Source: Nitrospinota bacterium | GTDB lineage: Bacteria > Nitrospinota > Nitrospinia > Nitrospinales > Nitrospinaceae | Direction: 5' to 3' | Assembly: GCA_027298165.1 (NCBI GenBank) | Contig: JAPUGN010000075.1 | Span: 1 to 7,067, forward strand | DNA: 7,067 bases | In this document: piece by piece, positions 4,978 through 7,067 of the stretch | How positions within the stretch are numbered: position 1 is the first letter of the stretch | How the letters are laid out: the number at the start of each line of letters is the position of its first letter | The notes under the pieces: generated by a model | Database searches by the model: none | What the model saw: the letters and a program-made list of their open reading frames with translations, nothing else | What the model was told of the DNA's origin: nothing | Made by a program: the position numbers and the translations under genes

Positions 4978-6981
4978 TCAATGTCTGGCCAGTTGATGGG
5001 TAGAGGCTGATTGCAAATTCAACAGCTGAATCAACGCCGCGAGGCATTGCGGATCATATTTGCCGGCTTTGGCTTTCTTCTGCAATTCCTTGACGGCGCT
5101 TTGATAATTCAACCCCTCCTGATTTTTTCTGCGGCTCGTCAAGACGTCAAAATCGTTCGCGATACTCAGAATCCTTGAACCCAGAGGAATCTGTTCTCCT
5201 TTTAACCCCTCCGGATAACCCGATCCATTGAAATGTTCGTGATGACTCTTCACATAATTGAGGAGAATTTGCGAATCGTATCCCAGTTGTTTGATCAAAC
5301 GCGTGCTTTCCACCGGGTGTTTGTGGAACAATGCCTGCTCGGTTTTGGATAGCGGCCGGTGGCCGCCGCGCATTTCGTGGGGGACGATCATTTTACCCAA
5401 GTCGTGCAAATAACCGGCGATCAACAGTTCCTCTTTTTCCTTGTGGGACAATCCCAACTGTTCGGCCAGTGCATAGGAGAGAAGAGCCACGGTTTTGCCG
5501 TGGCCCAGAGTGCCGTCGACCGCCTCGCAGGCATGTACCAACTCCACCGGTAGTTTGATTTTGGAAAATTCCGGAGCATATTGGTCGTAAAAATACCGGG
5601 GAATTTTGTTGCGGTCCATTAGTGGATCCTTGATCCCGGTCACCCGGTAAATCGCCACGCGTTCGGTTTTCCCGCGGATGGCAATTTTTTCGTACTCGTC
5701 CTGATTTCTCTTCGCTTCCTGGTATCCCTCGCGAGCTTCAATATGATCGGGGTCCAGTCTGATGATTTTATCAAAAACTTCCATGGCGGCGCCGGCGGCC
5801 CGCTTTTTGAAAAAAGCCTGCCCCAGGGCATACATCATTTGCAGATCATTGGGATTCTGGTTCAGCAAATTTTGTAACGATTGGATTTCCGTTTCGATAA
5901 TCTTGTCGGTCTCCCGCTTTCCGGAAATGGACCGCACCCGGCTGACGTGGAAAAACTGCTGAACGATCATATAGGTATTGTGATCGATGTATACTTCGCC
6001 CGGTTCGCACAATTCCTCGATGCGGGAAGCCAGGTTTACGGTGTCCCCGATACAGGAATAACTCTTGCGCTTCGATCCCAAAAGACCCACCACCGAAAGC
6101 CCGGTGGCAATTCCCACCCGCATTTTCCATTGTGGATGCGACGTCCTCACCCTCTCCTGCATGCTGAGGGCCGAAAGCACCGCGAGAATCGAATGGTTTT
6201 TATATTTCACCGGGGCGCCAAACTCCACCATGATCCCGTCACCGATGTATTTGTCGATATGGCCGTAAAACTGGGTGATGCAATCCTCCATTTCCCCGAG
6301 ATAGGAATTCAATTCGCTGATCACCTTCTCCGGCGGATTTTGTTCGGAATAATGCGTGAAATCCTTGAGATCGGAAAACAAGACCGAGACCGGCAGCTTT
6401 TCGTTGCGCAGTTTGCCTTCGATCATCAAGCGCGCCACTTTAGGGTCCATCACGGAAAATAGAGTATTCTCCACCCGAGTTTTGAGGGATTCGACCGTTC
6501 CCTGTTCCTGCTCAAGCTCCCTGGTTCTTGCGGAAACTTTGGATTCCAACGTACTGCTGTATTCATTCAACCGCCTGTTGCTGATATCGAGCAATTCTTT
6601 TTCGTGTGCCAGCTCTTCACGCAGCTTGTCGGTGAAGCGCAGTTTTTCTTTCAAGCCGCCAATGATCCAACCCGTCAATATCAGGAATCCGGCCCATACG
6701 GTGAGGTGGAAATACATATGATATTTTTCCTCCTGTGCATAATAGTTTTGCGGGTCGGCAATCACAAACACCCCAACCAGGAGTATGGTGAAAAACGCAC
6801 CCAGCACCGCCGTCCGGCGACCCAGATAATAACCTGCGAGCATGATCGGGAGGTAGTAGAAGTTGAGGAATGCAATCTTGGAGTAAACGAAGTAATTGAT
6901 CAGGACAACGCTGATCAAAATCGTAAAAATAAAATGGCTTTCGAAATGGTCGAAAACGTACCGCTTGAGCTTTTCCATCAT
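4978..6981 (-). CDS. Membrane-anchored class III nucleotide cyclase with TPR and HD-GYP phosphodiesterase domains
   Basis: This is a 667-residue multidomain signalling enzyme. Four probable membrane helices lie in residues ~16-110, including FYYLPIMLAGYYLGRRTAVL (41-60), a pattern shared with small sensor membrane domains. Coiled coil covers ~112-170. The class III cyclase domain spans ~195-345: metal Asp204 (LFSDLKDFT) and Asp248 (DKYIGDGIM), substrate Lys244, and Asn316 and Arg320 in GDTVNLASR. Ser309 sits where Thr or Asp usually selects the base, so cAMP versus cGMP is open. TPR-like helices occupy ~366-425. The HD-GYP domain at ~485-655 has His494, HDLGK (526-530), HHE (580-582), NGSGYP (585-590) and Asp610, suggesting cyclic-di-GMP hydrolysis. 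The glutamate expected four residues before His494 is Gly490, arguing for a two-metal site. The ATG at 6981 has a GGGGA-like ribosome site, and the second codon is also ATG. Confidence 0.92.
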   Translation of the reverse strand: MMEKLKRYVFDHFESHFIFTILISVVLINYFVYSKIAFLNFYYLPIMLAGYYLGRRTAVLGAFFTILLVGVFVIADPQNYYAQEEKYHMYFHLTVWAGFLILTGWIIGGLKEKLRFTDKLREELAHEKELLDISNRRLNEYSSTLESKVSARTRELEQEQGTVESLKTRVENTLFSVMDPKVARLMIEGKLRNEKLPVSVLFSDLKDFTHYSEQNPPEKVISELNSYLGEMEDCITQFYGHIDKYIGDGIMVEFGAPVKYKNHSILAVLSALSMQERVRTSHPQWKMRVGIATGLSVVGLLGSKRKSYSCIGDTVNLASRIEELCEPGEVYIDHNTYMIVQQFFHVSRVRSISGKRETDKIIETEIQSLQNLLNQNPNDLQMMYALGQAFFKKRAAGAAMEVFDKIIRLDPDHIEAREGYQEAKRNQDEYEKIAIRGKTERVAIYRVTGIKDPLMDRNKIPRYFYDQYAPEFSKIKLPVELVHACEAVDGTLGHGKTVALLSYALAEQLGLSHKEKEELLIAGYLHDLGKMIVPHEMRGGHRPLSKTEQALFHKHPVESTRLIKQLGYDSQILLNYVKSHHEHFNGSGYPEGLKGEQIPLGSRILSIANDFDVLTSRRKNQEGLNYQSAVKELQKKAKAGKYDPQCLAALIQLLNLQSASTHQLARH

Positions 6982-7055
6982 GGCGTACTTTCCCCGGTAA
7001 GGACTAAGGGTGTTGCAGAAACAGGCGATTTTTGTTGCGTAGCTTGGATAGCCAC

Positions 7056-7061
7056 ATTATA
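7056..7061 (-). promoter_or_regulatory. Candidate -10 box upstream of the cyclase/HD-GYP gene
   Basis: A perfect TATAAT on the minus strand lies in GC-rich surroundings (GGGGTATAATGTGG), which makes a chance match less likely than in the AT-rich spacer. Transcription would start near 7049, giving a leader of about 68 bases. The -35 region falls outside the window and cannot be judged. Confidence 0.45.
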
Positions 7062-7067
7062 CCCCGG

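Noticed and set aside
5881..6462. Plus-strand open frame of 193 codons opposite the cyclase domain
   Set aside because: It is antisense to the cyclase catalytic motifs, and the product shows no domain.
1..7067. CRISPR array, tRNA, rRNA or insertion sequence
   Set aside because: No regularly spaced repeats, no cloverleaf-like segments, and no transposase frame or terminal inverted repeats were found by eye.

Overview
The window is bacterial and moderately GC-rich. The genes use high-GC third positions, while the 3838-4050 stretch is strikingly AT-rich. A lipoprotein solute-binding protein, a remnant of a periplasmic YfiR-type protein and a membrane-anchored cyclase/HD-GYP signalling protein all suggest a Gram-negative bacterium. 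I cannot name the lineage from sequence alone.

Left part (1-3837, minus strand): a compact, probably four-gene operon read right to left. It runs FkbM-family methyltransferase, ABC transporter ATPase with a C-terminal TOBE-like region, lipoprotein solute-binding protein of the polar amino acid family, then a HisM/GlnP-type permease. Gaps are 15, 14 and 44 bases. The three transporter genes give a complete importer, assuming the single permease forms a homodimer. Its ATPase looks like the polyamine/iron/sulfate (PotA/FbpC/CysA) class rather than the short HisP/GlnQ class normally found with such partners. Positions 1-284, downstream of the permease, hold no gene I can name, only two overlapping minus-strand reading frames, one with a TPR-like segment.

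Middle (3838-4358): an AT-rich divergent spacer. It is followed by a 62-codon plus-strand frame whose last ~41 residues look like the extreme C-terminus of a YfiR (DUF4154) protein, with the rest of that gene missing. I read it as a gene remnant beside a likely recombination junction. A weak promoter candidate and a clear ribosome binding site then lead into a 183-residue membrane protein of unknown function (4359-4910, plus strand).

Right part (4978-6981, minus strand): a 667-residue signalling protein, convergent with the membrane protein. Its order is four-helix membrane domain, coiled coil, class III nucleotide cyclase domain, TPR-like helices, HD-GYP phosphodiesterase domain. It combines cyclic mononucleotide synthesis and probable cyclic-di-GMP hydrolysis in one chain and is the most interesting gene here. 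A perfect TATAAT box lies upstream at the window edge. No RNA genes, CRISPR arrays, insertion sequences or convincing intrinsic terminators were seen.
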